A stretch of DNA of 60,378 nt from Olavius algarvensis Delta 4 endosymbiont (GTDB taxonomy: Bacteria > Desulfobacterota > Desulfobacteria > Desulfobacterales > CAJINA01). Each line of letters opens with the position of its first letter. Position 1 is the first letter of the stretch. Shown piece by piece: positions 8,479 to 18,092 of this stretch. The notes beneath the pieces are model-generated. The model worked only from the letters and a program-made list of their open reading frames with translations, did no database searches and was not told the origin of the DNA. Where the stretch lies: NCBI GenBank assembly GCA_905176665.1, contig CAJINA010000132.1:1-60378 (forward strand), written 5' to 3'. The position numbers were made by a program, and so were the translations under genes.

Positions 8479-9106
8479 TTATCCCTCTAAAGCCAGAGTG
8501 CAGGTTCCCGGTCAAAATCCAGTTTGTTACCTGATCGACTATAGACCATGTCTGTAGGTTTTAAAAGAACGGGCTTTAAAGGAAGGGCAAGGCTGCCGCG
8601 GCGGGCGCCCATGAAGGATTCCATGCTGTCGTTCGGCAAGACACTTCGAAACAGCGGGGAAGGGACTTGCTGCCCTGCCGGTCGCGGTATCCAATAGCGG
8701 GATGGCAACGATCTTATGCCCGTCCATACCGAGAATTAGTCGAAGGCGGATGTAAAATAAGAGGACATCGATGGCGGCGCCGTCATCGGCCAGCCACATA
8801 CCTCCACAGACGTTCCAGTTTATTTAAATACTTAGTTATTATAGTGGCTTGTGTCGATGCTCCTCGCCGGTTGCGGGCATCGGGAAGGTTAGCGCACCGC
8901 ATCCGGATATTGACAGGAGGTCGACAATCGTGCTTAGTGTTTCCTTTCGTTTGCGAAAGGGAATCAACAGGCATGCCATTTCGTCCAGACCAGGCAGCAA
9001 AAATGCACCTTACCGGGACATCCGGCCGGGACATCCATATCATCCCCTCGATGGGGACCGAGATGGATGGCCGGCCCACTATCTATAGATCCTGGGGTGG
9101 CGTCCC
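8479..9106. other. Intergenic stretch, no supported gene
   Basis: 628 bp between divergent genes (MFS on minus, histidine kinase on plus). Short ORFs exist on both strands; the best, minus 8539-8799, has its GGAGG only one base from the ATG and matches nothing that I know. Promoters for both neighbours must be here but no clear boxes were found. Confidence 0.4.
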
Positions 9107-11863
9107 ATGAAGTTGAGACGGTTTGCAGATCTGCGTATCCGCTACAAGCTCCTGATCAGCTACTCCGCAGTCTTTTTTCTCTCCATTACCCTTGGAAGCG
9201 TGGTAATCTATTCCTTTGTCCGCCGGAATATCGAATCCAGCATCGAGAGCGAACTGAAGAACACGACGGCCACCATTTTGAAAATGGCACGGGCCTCAGC
9301 GGATACCTCCATCAAGAACCACCTGCGGGCCGTGGCCGAGAAAAACCTGGAAATCGTTGAGTACCTATATGCGCAGTTTCAAAGCGGTGCCCTGAGCGAG
9401 TCCGCGGCCAAGGACCAGGCGCGGGCCATTCTGTTGAGCCAGACCATCGGCAAGACCGGCTACATCTATATCCTGGACAGCAACGGGATCATCCTCATCC
9501 ACCCCAAGTCCGCTCTGCACGGCGCTGACCTGTCGGAGTACGATTTCATTCAGGACCAGCGGGCCCGCAAAGCAGGGTACCTGGAATATGATTGGAAAAA
9601 TCCAGGCGAGTCTCAGGCTCGGCCCAAGGCTCTGTATATGAATTACTTCGCCCCCTGGGATTGGATCATTTCCGTCTCCTCCTACCGCAACGAATTCTAT
9701 GAACTGGTCCAGGTGGATGATTTCCGGGAAAGTATTCTCTCGCTGCAGTTCGGTAAAACCGGTTATTCGTATGTGCTGGACAGCCGCGGCAACCTGATCT
9801 TGCACCCGAAACTCGAAGGACACAATTATTACGATGCCCTGGACGCCCAGGGCAGGTATTTCATACGCGAGATTTGCCGTCGCAAGAGCGGCAAGATCAC
9901 CTACTCCTGGCGAAACCCGGATGAGGATGATACACGCGAGAAGCTGGTAATTTTCAACTATATCCCCGAATATGACTGGATTGTGGCGTCCTCGAGTTAC
10001 CTCGAGGAGTTTTACGCCCCGCTGCGTACGGTCCGCAATATCATCTTCTTTACCGTTCTGGTATCACTGACCCTGGTCATCCCGCTCTCCATGCAGATCG
10101 GGGCCTCCATTACCAATCCCCTGCGCGAATTGATGAACCATTTTCGCCTGGGGGCGGATGGGGACATATCCGTGCGCATGCGGCGTCGCAGCCGGGATGA
10201 AATCGGCCGACTGGCTTCCTATTTCAATGGGTTTATGGAGCGGTTGGAAGCCTACCAAAGTAATCTGGAAGCTGAGATTAAAGAGCGCAAGCAGGCTGAA
10301 GAGGCTCTGCGGGAGAGCGAATTACAATACCGGCTGATCGCCCAAAACGTAACCGATATGATTTGGGTGCTGGATATCGACGCTTACCATTTCACCTACT
10401 ACAGCCCCTCGGTTCAGCGTATCCGGGGATTTACGCCGGAAGAGGCCCTGAATCTCACCCTGGAAGAGTCCCTCACACCGGCGTCCTGGACCCAGGCCCG
10501 CAAGGTGCTCGACGAGAGCATTGCCGCTGCCCGCCGGGAGGGGATGACCGCCGCGGAACCCCGGACCATGGTTTTGGAAATGACCTGCAAGGACGGTGGT
10601 ACGATCTGGACGGAAGTCACGACCAGCTTTATATGGGATGACAGCGGGCAGGCCGTTAATATTCTCGGTGTCTCCCGGGATATCACCAAGCGCCGGCGGA
10701 CAGAGCAGGAGATGGTCCGCATGCGTTATTACCTGAAGAACATCGTGGATTCCATGCCGTCCGTACTGGTGGGGGTGGATGCCCAGCAGCGGGTGACCCA
10801 GTGGAATCGCGAGGCGGAAAAAATAACTGGGGTGCCCCAGGAGCAGGCGCTGGGTGCAAATTTGGCGCATGTGCTCCCCCAGCTCGATCGCCAGGTGGAG
10901 ATCGTGCGCCGGGCCCTGCAGGACAATACGGCCCAGGTAGCCGAAAAGGTGCGCCTGACCGTGGAAGATGAGATGCGCTATTTCGATATCATGGTCTACC
11001 CCCTGGTGGTACCCGGGGTGGAAGGCGCGGTTGTTCGTCTGGATGACGTGACCGCCCGGGTCCGCATGGAAGATATGATGGTCCAGACCGAGAAAATGAT
11101 GTCTATCGGGGGACTGGCGGCCGGCATGGCCCACGAGATCAACAATCCCGTGGGCGGTATGATCCAGAGTGTTCAAAATATCGTGCGCCGGCTTTCCGTG
11201 GATTTGCCGGATAACCGGGCAGCCGCGGCCGCCTGCGGCACCGAGCTGGAAGCCGTCAACGCCTACCTTGAGCAGCGGGACATCATCCGGTTTCTAAACG
11301 GTATCCGTGAATCCGGGATTCGTACTTCCGAAGTCATCACCAACATGCTCAACTTCAGCCGTAATAGCGATTCCCGTAAACTGCCGGTCGACATGGCCGA
11401 GCTGCTTGATAAGACCATCGAACTGGCCGCCCACGACTACGACCTCAAGAAAAAGTATGATTTCAGGCGTATTGAAATTGTCCGTGATTTCAGTGCCGCT
11501 TTGCCCGAGGTCCCCTGTGTGGCGACCCAGATAGAGCAGGTCCTTCTGAACCTGCTGCGCAACGCCGCCCAGGCCATGGCCCAGGCACCCGGTCCGCAGC
11601 CGCCCCAGATTACCCTGAACCTGCATGTGGTCGCTGGGTTTCTAAACATCGGTGTTTCCGATACCGGTCCCGGAATCGAAAAGAAGGCCCGCCATCGGGT
11701 GTTCGAACCATTTTACACCACAAAGGACGTGGGCGTCGGCACCGGTCTGGGTTTGTCGGTGGCTTATTTTATCATCGTGAACAACCATCAGGGAACCATG
11801 AGTGTGGAATCCCGGGCCGGGCAGGGTGCTACATTTTTAGTTCGCCTGCCCCTGTCCGAGTGA
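9107..11863 (+). CDS. Double-Cache, double-PAS membrane histidine kinase
   Basis: 918 residues. Order: TM1 (about 14-38); two tandem Cache modules, each with a near-repeat core (KTGYIYILDSNG near 120 and KTGYSYVLDSRG near 218) and each ending in a W-D-WI/YDWIV motif; TM2 (about 310-330); HAMP (about 335-385); coiled coil; two PAS domains (about 405-655); HisKA with AGMAHEINNP (phospho-His about 675); and a HATPase with NLLRNAAQAM, DTGPGIE and GTGLGLS. It should sense a periplasmic ligand, and Cache domains often bind small carboxylates. It lies 21 bp before a sigma-54 response regulator, its probable partner. The locus suggests an organic-acid signal such as propionate or acetate, which is inference. 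Confidence 0.92.
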   Translation: MKLRRFADLRIRYKLLISYSAVFFLSITLGSVVIYSFVRRNIESSIESELKNTTATILKMARASADTSIKNHLRAVAEKNLEIVEYLYAQFQSGALSESAAKDQARAILLSQTIGKTGYIYILDSNGIILIHPKSALHGADLSEYDFIQDQRARKAGYLEYDWKNPGESQARPKALYMNYFAPWDWIISVSSYRNEFYELVQVDDFRESILSLQFGKTGYSYVLDSRGNLILHPKLEGHNYYDALDAQGRYFIREICRRKSGKITYSWRNPDEDDTREKLVIFNYIPEYDWIVASSSYLEEFYAPLRTVRNIIFFTVLVSLTLVIPLSMQIGASITNPLRELMNHFRLGADGDISVRMRRRSRDEIGRLASYFNGFMERLEAYQSNLEAEIKERKQAEEALRESELQYRLIAQNVTDMIWVLDIDAYHFTYYSPSVQRIRGFTPEEALNLTLEESLTPASWTQARKVLDESIAAARREGMTAAEPRTMVLEMTCKDGGTIWTEVTTSFIWDDSGQAVNILGVSRDITKRRRTEQEMVRMRYYLKNIVDSMPSVLVGVDAQQRVTQWNREAEKITGVPQEQALGANLAHVLPQLDRQVEIVRRALQDNTAQVAEKVRLTVEDEMRYFDIMVYPLVVPGVEGAVVRLDDVTARVRMEDMMVQTEKMMSIGGLAAGMAHEINNPVGGMIQSVQNIVRRLSVDLPDNRAAAAACGTELEAVNAYLEQRDIIRFLNGIRESGIRTSEVITNMLNFSRNSDSRKLPVDMAELLDKTIELAAHDYDLKKKYDFRRIEIVRDFSAALPEVPCVATQIEQVLLNLLRNAAQAMAQAPGPQPPQITLNLHVVAGFLNIGVSDTGPGIEKKARHRVFEPFYTTKDVGVGTGLGLSVAYFIIVNNHQGTMSVESRAGQGATFLVRLPLSE

Positions 11864-11884
11864 GCGCTATGACCGGAGACCGGC

Positions 11885-13831
11885 ATGTCCAACGCTGATA
11901 CAAAATTGACCGTTCTGATCATCGATGATGAACCCATTGTGCTGGAAAGTGTTTCCGTATACCTGAACGACAGTGGGTTTCACGTCCTCAAGGCCGAGAA
12001 TGGCCGGATCGGTCTGACTGTTTTCCGTGAAAAAAAACCGGACATCGTCCTGGTGGACCTGCGCATGCCGGAAATTGACGGCCTGGAGGTCCTGGCCGTG
12101 GTTACGGCCGAGGCGCCGGAAACACCCATCGTCGTTATTTCCGGCACTGGAGATATGCAGGACGTGCTGGAGGCCCTTCACCGGGGAGCCTGGGATTTTG
12201 TCACCAAACCCATCCAGGACATGGCGGTTTTAGAGCACGCGGTGCGCAAGGCCTTGGAGCGCGCCCGCCTGCGGGTGGAAAACCGGCGCTACCGGGCCCA
12301 TCTGGAAGACGAAATCCTGAAGCGAACCGCCAACCTGAAGGAGCGGAGCCAGGCCCTGGAAAACAGCAAGCGCCAGCTGGAGCTGGAGATGACTGAACGA
12401 CTGGCCGCCGAACAGTCCCTGCGCCGCAGCAATGAACGCCTGGACCTGGCCCTTTCCGCCGCCCGGCACGCCCTCTGGGATTATAACCTGGTAACCGGTC
12501 GGATCTTTTTAAGTCCGCGCTTTTTTGCCATGTTCGGCTATGCCCCCGATGAAATGACCCAGGATGTCGAGACCTGGTACGAGCTGATCCACCCCGATGA
12601 ACGGGAACCTTTGAAGAGCCGCATGGCGGATATCGCCGCCGGCTCGGTGGCGGCTTTTGAGATTGAATACCGCATGCGCACCAATTCCCGGGATTGGCGC
12701 TGGGTTCTGTGCCGCGCGCGCCTGGTGGAAAAAGACGAATCCGGCCGTGCTGTCCGGGTGATCGGTACCCACGTCGATATCACCCGCCGCCGCCTAAGCG
12801 AGGAGGAACTCAAGACCAGCCAGGCCCATCTGCGCAAAGAGAACCTGCGCCTGCGTTCCTCCCTGAAAGGCGGCGAACATTTCGGCCGGATTGTCGGAAA
12901 AAGCCGGGTCATGCGGGAAGTGTATGAACTGATCCTCAAGGCGGCTTTTTCCCGGGCCAACGTGATCATCTACGGTGAGTCCGGAACCGGCAAGGAATTG
13001 GTCGCCCAGACTATTCATGAACTGAGCGATCGCAGCACGGCCCAGTTTGTTACCGTCAACTGCGGAGCCATCCCGGATAACCTGGTGGAGAGCGAATTTT
13101 TTGGGTACAAGAAAGGCGCCTTCACCGGTGCCGCCCTGGACAATCCGGGATACCTGAGCAGTGCTGACGGCGGGACCCTCTTTCTGGACGAGGTGGGCGA
13201 GCTGGACCTCAACCTGCAGGCCAAACTCCTGCGGGCGATCGACGGTGGCGGGTATACGCCCATCGGGAGCACCGAGATCAAGACCCCGGATGTTCGGTTC
13301 ATTGCCGCCACCAACCGGGATTTGCAGGCGTTTGTAAAACAGGGGCGCCTGCGCGAGGATTTCTTCTACCGGATCCACATCATTCCCATCCATCTGCCGC
13401 CGTTGCGAGAACGCCGCGAGGATATCGCCCAGCTGGTCTACCATTTCCTGCGCACGCTCAGCGAAGACGACAAGGTCCCGCCGGTCCCGGCCGATGCCAT
13501 GAAAATGATGCAGCACTACGACTGGCCCGGCAATGTGCGGGAACTGCAAAATGCCATCCACCGCTACCTGACCCTCAATAAATTGGATTTTATGGAGGCG
13601 ACCGCCACCGGCAGTTCTCCGGCCGAGACCGGCCCAGCCCCCGAAATCGTTCCTGCCGGCTCCGACCGCGAATTGCACAGTGCCCTGGCAAACTTCGAGC
13701 GCGCCTACCTGGAACGGGTACTACAGGAACACCAGTGGCACCGGGGCCACGCCGCCGCCGCCCTGAACATCAACCGCAAGACCCTCTTCAAGAAAATCAA
13801 GCAGCACGGTATCTCAAAGGCCCCAAAATAG
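11885..13831 (+). CDS. NtrC-family sigma-54 response regulator with inserted PAS domain
   Basis: 648 residues. An N-terminal receiver has LIIDDEP and the phosphoacceptor in VLVDLRMPEIDG. A coiled coil (about 130-180) and a PAS/PAC domain (about 185-310) follow, then a sigma-54 AAA+ domain with Walker A GESGTGKE and the sigma-54 contact loop GAFTGA (near 411). A Fis-type HTH ends the protein (HRGHAAAALNINRKTLFKKI). The receiver-PAS-AAA order is richer than the usual NtrC layout and suggests a second, cytoplasmic input. A sigma-54 promoter lies 165 bp downstream, before the symporter gene, which is the obvious target. Cotranscribed with the kinase. Confidence 0.93.
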   Translation: MSNADTKLTVLIIDDEPIVLESVSVYLNDSGFHVLKAENGRIGLTVFREKKPDIVLVDLRMPEIDGLEVLAVVTAEAPETPIVVISGTGDMQDVLEALHRGAWDFVTKPIQDMAVLEHAVRKALERARLRVENRRYRAHLEDEILKRTANLKERSQALENSKRQLELEMTERLAAEQSLRRSNERLDLALSAARHALWDYNLVTGRIFLSPRFFAMFGYAPDEMTQDVETWYELIHPDEREPLKSRMADIAAGSVAAFEIEYRMRTNSRDWRWVLCRARLVEKDESGRAVRVIGTHVDITRRRLSEEELKTSQAHLRKENLRLRSSLKGGEHFGRIVGKSRVMREVYELILKAAFSRANVIIYGESGTGKELVAQTIHELSDRSTAQFVTVNCGAIPDNLVESEFFGYKKGAFTGAALDNPGYLSSADGGTLFLDEVGELDLNLQAKLLRAIDGGGYTPIGSTEIKTPDVRFIAATNRDLQAFVKQGRLREDFFYRIHIIPIHLPPLRERREDIAQLVYHFLRTLSEDDKVPPVPADAMKMMQHYDWPGNVRELQNAIHRYLTLNKLDFMEATATGSSPAETGPAPEIVPAGSDRELHSALANFERAYLERVLQEHQWHRGHAAAALNINRKTLFKKIKQHGISKAPK

Positions 13832-13847
13832 GGCCAAAAAACCCCAT

Positions 13848-13902
13848 ATAATTATTGTTTGTAATTATAAGTACATATCTCAATTTTGGGGTCTATATAC
13901 CC
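13848..13902. promoter_or_regulatory. Candidate activator-binding palindromes upstream of sigma-54 promoter
   Basis: Two inverted repeats lie 95-150 bp upstream of the sigma-54 promoter: ATAATTA-N7-TAATTAT (13848-13868) and GGGTCTATATACCC (13889-13902, one mismatched pair). This is the usual distance for upstream activating sites of NtrC-type regulators. Assignment to the adjacent regulator is by position only. The first could instead be part of a weak terminator of the regulator gene. Confidence 0.35.
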
Positions 13903-13995
13903 TAAAACACCCCTGGTAGGTCTGGTTCTGATCCTTCACTGCGTTAATCGAGTTTAGACTGTAAATTCAATGCTTAAAAATGAATCCGGTTCACT

Positions 13996-14011
13996 TGGCA
14001 TGGCGCTTGCT
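13996..14011 (+). promoter_or_regulatory. Sigma-54 (-24/-12) promoter of the symporter locus
   Basis: TGGCATGGCGCTTGCT matches the sigma-54 consensus TGGCACGRNNNTTGCW at every defined position except one (T for C at position 6), including the invariant GG and GC with correct spacing. The predicted start is near 14022, about 130 nt before the symporter ATG at 14154. The preceding gene encodes a GAFTGA-bearing sigma-54 activator. Confidence 0.8.
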
Positions 14012-14153
14012 CAATACTGACCAATTGTAATGTGTCGGGCCGCGCAGATAGGGTGTGTCACCGGTCTGCTCGGCATGAAAGGAGGTGAACGGGCAGGCAG
14101 GTACAGATTAAACATATCTTAATTCAAATACGGAAGAGGAGGCAAAGAATAAC

Positions 14154-15941
14154 ATGAGCGGAACCACCTGGGTATATATAATGTTGGGGATCTATATTTG
14201 CTATTGCTTTTACTGGGGGCTGAAAGGGTACTTCACTGAAAAAACCTCTTCCGGTTACGCCATCGCCGGCCGGTCGATTCCCTTTTTTGCATTTCTGATG
14301 GCCTCGACGGCCGCATCTTTTTCCGGGTGGACCTTTATCGGACACCCCGGTGCCATCTGGAAATTCGGTCTGGCGTATGCGTTCGCCTCATTCTACGTCA
14401 TCACCATTCCCATTACGGGTACTTTTTTTTCAAAGCGCACCTGGTTGATGGGCAAGCGCTACGGGTTCATCACGCCCGGTGACATGTATGCCTATTATTA
14501 CAACAGCGAAGCGATTCGCTGGCTGGTCGTTCTGGCCGCAGTTCTGTATGCTGTTTTCTATTCGGCCCTGCAGTTGATGGCCGCCGCCGCGCTGTTCAAT
14601 GTTATCTGCGGCGTACCTATCACCGTGGGCGCCCTGTTCATGGGCTTTATCGTATGGTTTTACGTCTGCACCGGCGGTTTGAAAGCCTCTACCTGGGTGG
14701 GGGTTATTCAGTTTATTCTCCTGGTCGGCGGTATCATCATCCTGGGCTTTTATGTCATCAACGCGCCCCACTTCGGTGGCTGGAGCGGATTTTCGGCCAA
14801 GCTGGCCGCCTTGGAAACCAAGTATCTCGAGGTGCCCCAGGTCATTGATATGGCCCTGCGCGGGAAAGGCTGGACCTCCTTTTACATCCTTACCTACATG
14901 TTCGCCCTGATGGGCATCCAGTGCTCCCCGGCGTTCACCATGTGGACTTTCGGGATCAAATCCCCGAAACCGTTGGCCTGGCAGCAGGCTTTCATGTCTA
15001 CTTTCGTGGTTGGCTTTTCCCTGTTCTTCTTTGCCGCATTTCAAGGTATGGGTGCCAAGATTCTCCAGGTGGCCGGAGTCGGCAAATTTGCCACAATTGC
15101 AAGTGATAAGGTGGTTGTACCCCTGCTGATGCAGGAGTTCCTGCCGCCCTTTATGTTGGGGATCGTGTTCGTCGGGGCCATTGCGGCCATCCATTCGACC
15201 GCGGCACCCTACATCGGAACCGGCGGGTCCATCCTGCTGCGCGATGTCTACTGGCGCTACATCAAGAAACAGAAAGCCTCGGATGCCGAACAGATCTGGG
15301 TCAACCGGATCCTGGCTACCGGTTTGATCATCGCCGCCTTGGCAGTGGGCCTGGCATCGACGACCGCGCTGGTGGTTTTGGGAGCCCTGGCCACCTGTTT
15401 CGGGTTCATTATGTATATCCTGTTGTCAGGCAGCCTCTGGGGATTTCGCTTTCCGACCATCGGTGCGATCCTGGGCATGATTGCGGCCATGATCTCGATT
15501 TTTATCACATATAAAATCATTCCCAAGCCGCTCTCCATGCATCCTGCTTTCTGGGGTGTCGCCGTGGGTTTCGTCGTGGCCTATCTCTGCCGCGGTCTCG
15601 GCTTCAAGGACAAACCAGAGACGACTGAACGCCAGGCTGAAATCCGGGCATGGCTCAACAGCGTAGACGAGCCGAGTGCGTCCGGTAAGTCCTGGCGTAA
15701 AAAAATGAAGGTGGCCGTACCGCTGTGGTACTTCTTCGCCATCGGCCCAGCTTGTATCCTGGCCAACGAGGCCTTTTCGTTCTGCGGCTTTCCCGCCATC
15801 TGGTCCTGGCAGATAGCCTGGTGGATCGTGGGCATCGTGATGATGTGGGCCCTTTGTTTCAAAGCTGAAATGGCCACTACCACGGAAGAGCAGATCCGGC
15901 GGGCCGACACCGAGCAGATGATTGTCGTCAAGGAAACCTGA
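14154..15941 (+). CDS. Sodium:solute symporter (SSS family)
   Basis: 595 residues with about thirteen hydrophobic helices. It fits the SSS/LeuT-like family: MLGIYICYCFYWGLKGYF at the start, a conserved SGWTFIGHPG segment in helix 2 and AIHSTAAPYIGTGGSILLRDVY in helices 8-9 with the Na+-site Ser/Thr pair. A charged loop near 490-520 precedes the last helices. It imports an unidentified solute, probably an organic acid, with Na+. AGAGGAGG precedes the ATG. It is expressed from the sigma-54 promoter, with a micro-peptide and propionyl-CoA synthetase downstream, so propionate or a related carboxylate is the best guess for substrate. Confidence 0.9.
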   Translation: MSGTTWVYIMLGIYICYCFYWGLKGYFTEKTSSGYAIAGRSIPFFAFLMASTAASFSGWTFIGHPGAIWKFGLAYAFASFYVITIPITGTFFSKRTWLMGKRYGFITPGDMYAYYYNSEAIRWLVVLAAVLYAVFYSALQLMAAAALFNVICGVPITVGALFMGFIVWFYVCTGGLKASTWVGVIQFILLVGGIIILGFYVINAPHFGGWSGFSAKLAALETKYLEVPQVIDMALRGKGWTSFYILTYMFALMGIQCSPAFTMWTFGIKSPKPLAWQQAFMSTFVVGFSLFFFAAFQGMGAKILQVAGVGKFATIASDKVVVPLLMQEFLPPFMLGIVFVGAIAAIHSTAAPYIGTGGSILLRDVYWRYIKKQKASDAEQIWVNRILATGLIIAALAVGLASTTALVVLGALATCFGFIMYILLSGSLWGFRFPTIGAILGMIAAMISIFITYKIIPKPLSMHPAFWGVAVGFVVAYLCRGLGFKDKPETTERQAEIRAWLNSVDEPSASGKSWRKKMKVAVPLWYFFAIGPACILANEAFSFCGFPAIWSWQIAWWIVGIVMMWALCFKAEMATTTEEQIRRADTEQMIVVKET

Positions 15942-16005
15942 TGCTTGGAACCCTGCTACTAAATGAGCCACTTGTAACCGGACGACACGAAAAGGAGTCA
16001 GCAAT

Positions 16006-16092
16006 ATGAAAAAGGAAGATATTTGGATGATGATTCTGGTGGTATTCGCCATGGTATTTACCGCATCCTTTGGTTGGGGTTTGTGGGGATAA
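16006..16092 (+). CDS. 28-residue single-pass membrane micro-protein
   Basis: Sequence begins MKKEDIWMMILVV and ends FGWGLWG, nearly all one transmembrane helix after a short charged N-terminus. A good AAGGAG lies 7 bases upstream. It sits 64 bp after the symporter and 75 bp before prpE on the same strand. Very small proteins encoded next to SSS symporters are known and are called symporter small accessory proteins. A role in stabilising or modulating the symporter is inferred from position and size only. Confidence 0.65.
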   Translation: MKKEDIWMMILVVFAMVFTASFGWGLWG

Positions 16093-16115
16093 CCGGAACT
16101 ATCAACCTCTGAAAA

Positions 16116-16146
16116 CGCCGCAAAGCGGAGTTACCGCTTTGCGGCG
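16116..16146 (+). promoter_or_regulatory. Strong hairpin between micro-protein gene and prpE
   Basis: CGCCGCAAAGCGG and CCGCTTTGCGGCG form a perfect 13-bp stem with a 5-base loop. No U-tract follows; the ribosome site of prpE begins seven bases after the stem. It is therefore more likely an mRNA processing or stability element, or a partial attenuator that sets the prpE level, than a full terminator. Confidence 0.55.
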
Positions 16147-16166
16147 ACCTGCAAGGAGAAAGCGTG

Positions 16167-18071
16167 ATGATAAAAAAATATGATGAGGCCTATGCCCAGT
16201 CATTGGAGAACCCGGATACATTCTGGGGGGCGGCGGCCGAAGACTGCCACTGGTACAAGAAATGGGACCGGGTGCTGGATGACAGCAACGTTCCCTTTTA
16301 CCGCTGGTTCACCGGTGGCCAGGTCAATACCTGTTACAACGCCCTGGACTATCACGTCGATAACGGCCGGGGAGACCAGGCTGCGCTGATCTATGATAGT
16401 CCAGTGACCGATACGATCAAAACCTACACCTACAGTGAACTGCGCGACACGGTTGCCAGGTTCGCAGGGGTCTTGGCCGCCCAGGGCGTCGGTAAGGGCG
16501 GCCGGGTGATTATCTACATGCCCATGATCCCCGAAGCCGCCGTCGCCATGCTGGCCTGTGCCCGCATCGGGGCGGTGCACTCCGTGGTGTTCGGCGGGTT
16601 TGCCGCCAATGAACTGGCCACCCGGATCAATGACGCCAAACCCAAAGTGATTGTGTCCGCCTCCTGCGGTATTGAAGTCAGCAAGATCATTCCCTACAAG
16701 GCGCTCTTGGACGGGGCCATCGAGGTGGCGGAATTCAAACCGGAAAAATGCATCATTTTGCAGCGTGAGATGGAAAAAGCAGCCATGATCACGGACCGCG
16801 ATATCGACTGGATGGAAGCCCAGGCGGCTGCCGCTCCGGTCGACTGTGTCCCGGTGGCGGCCACTGATCCTTTGTATATCCTGTATACTTCGGGCACAAC
16901 CGGGCAGCCCAAGGGCGTCGTCAGGGACAATGGGGGGCACATGGTCGCTCTCAAGTGGTCCATGAAGGCGGTCTACAATATCGATGCCGGTGACGTGTTT
17001 TGGGCGGCGTCAGATGTGGGCTGGGTGGTTGGCCACTCCTATATCGTTTACGCTCCGCTGCTCAAGGGAGCCACTACCATTCTCTTTGAAGGCAAACCGG
17101 TGGGCACCCCGGATGCCGGTGTTTTTTGGCGGATTATTTCCCAACACAAAGTCAAAGCCCTGTTTACCGCGCCGACGGCTTTTCGGGCCATCAAGCGGGA
17201 GGATCCCAAAGCGCTGCTGATGAAGGACTACGACCTGGCCTGCTTTCAAGCCCTGTATCTGGCCGGAGAGCGTTCCGACCCGGATACGCTCCAATGGGCC
17301 GAGACCAACCTGGGGGTGCCGGTGATCGACCACTGGTGGCAGACGGAAACCGGGCGGGCCATTGCCGCCAACTGCATGGGTCTGCATGCCTTTCCGGTGA
17401 AACACGGTTCGCCGACCAAGGCGGTGCCGGGCTGGGATTTGCAGGTTGTGGATGAAAGTTGCAACCCGGTGGAAGCCGGCAAGATCGGCGCCCTGGTTGT
17501 CAAGCTGCCGTTGCCGCCCGGCACGCTGCCGACCCTGTGGCAAAATGACAAGCGGTTTCTGGATTCCTACCTGGAAGAGTTCCCGGGCTACTATAAAACG
17601 GCGGATGCCGGGTTTATCGATGAAGAGGGCTACGCCTATATCATGGCCCGCACCGATGACATCATCAATGTGGCCGGCCACCGTTTGTCTACCGGTGCCA
17701 TGGAAGAAGTCCTGGCGGATCATCCGGACGTAGCCGAATGTGCCGTGCTCGGGGTTGACGACAAGCTCAAAGGTCAGATTCCCATCGGCTTTCTGGTGCT
17801 GAATGCCGGGGTCGAGCGTTCCCATGATGAGATCGTTGCCGAGGTTATCAAGATGGTCCGGGAAAGAATCGGGCCGGTGGCGGCCTTTAAAACGGCCACG
17901 GTGGTCGCCCGGCTGCCCAAAACCCGCTCCGGCAAGATCCTGCGGGGCACCATCCAGAAGATTGCCGATAACAAGGAGTGGAAAATGCCGGCAACGATCG
18001 ATGACCCGGTCATTCTGGATGAAATTACCGATGCCCTCCAGACCATCGGCCTGGGGCAGGCCCGTTCGTAG
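16167..18071 (+). CDS. prpE: Propionyl-CoA synthetase (propionate--CoA ligase)
   Basis: 634 residues, close to the 628 of enterobacterial PrpE. Activates propionate with ATP and CoA to propionyl-CoA through an acyl-AMP. Motifs: P-loop YTSGTTGQPKG, the WWQTETGR stretch around the acyl pocket, the YKTADAGF hinge Asp region, and KTRSGKILRG carrying the adenylation lysine that is also the usual acetylation site. ATG 16167 is eight bases from AGGAG; a GTG three bases earlier is an alternative. It sits in the sigma-54 locus after the symporter and micro-protein, so the cell probably imports and activates propionate here. The acetyl-CoA synthetase subfamily is the main alternative. Confidence 0.88.
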   Translation: MIKKYDEAYAQSLENPDTFWGAAAEDCHWYKKWDRVLDDSNVPFYRWFTGGQVNTCYNALDYHVDNGRGDQAALIYDSPVTDTIKTYTYSELRDTVARFAGVLAAQGVGKGGRVIIYMPMIPEAAVAMLACARIGAVHSVVFGGFAANELATRINDAKPKVIVSASCGIEVSKIIPYKALLDGAIEVAEFKPEKCIILQREMEKAAMITDRDIDWMEAQAAAAPVDCVPVAATDPLYILYTSGTTGQPKGVVRDNGGHMVALKWSMKAVYNIDAGDVFWAASDVGWVVGHSYIVYAPLLKGATTILFEGKPVGTPDAGVFWRIISQHKVKALFTAPTAFRAIKREDPKALLMKDYDLACFQALYLAGERSDPDTLQWAETNLGVPVIDHWWQTETGRAIAANCMGLHAFPVKHGSPTKAVPGWDLQVVDESCNPVEAGKIGALVVKLPLPPGTLPTLWQNDKRFLDSYLEEFPGYYKTADAGFIDEEGYAYIMARTDDIINVAGHRLSTGAMEEVLADHPDVAECAVLGVDDKLKGQIPIGFLVLNAGVERSHDEIVAEVIKMVRERIGPVAAFKTATVVARLPKTRSGKILRGTIQKIADNKEWKMPATIDDPVILDEITDALQTIGLGQARS

Positions 18072-18092
18072 AACCAGGGGCTGCCCTGTTCC

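Noticed and set aside
8539..8799. 86-codon minus-strand ORF in the kinase-transporter gap
   Set aside because: GGAGG lies too close to the ATG, the second half is low-complexity basic text and no family is recognised.
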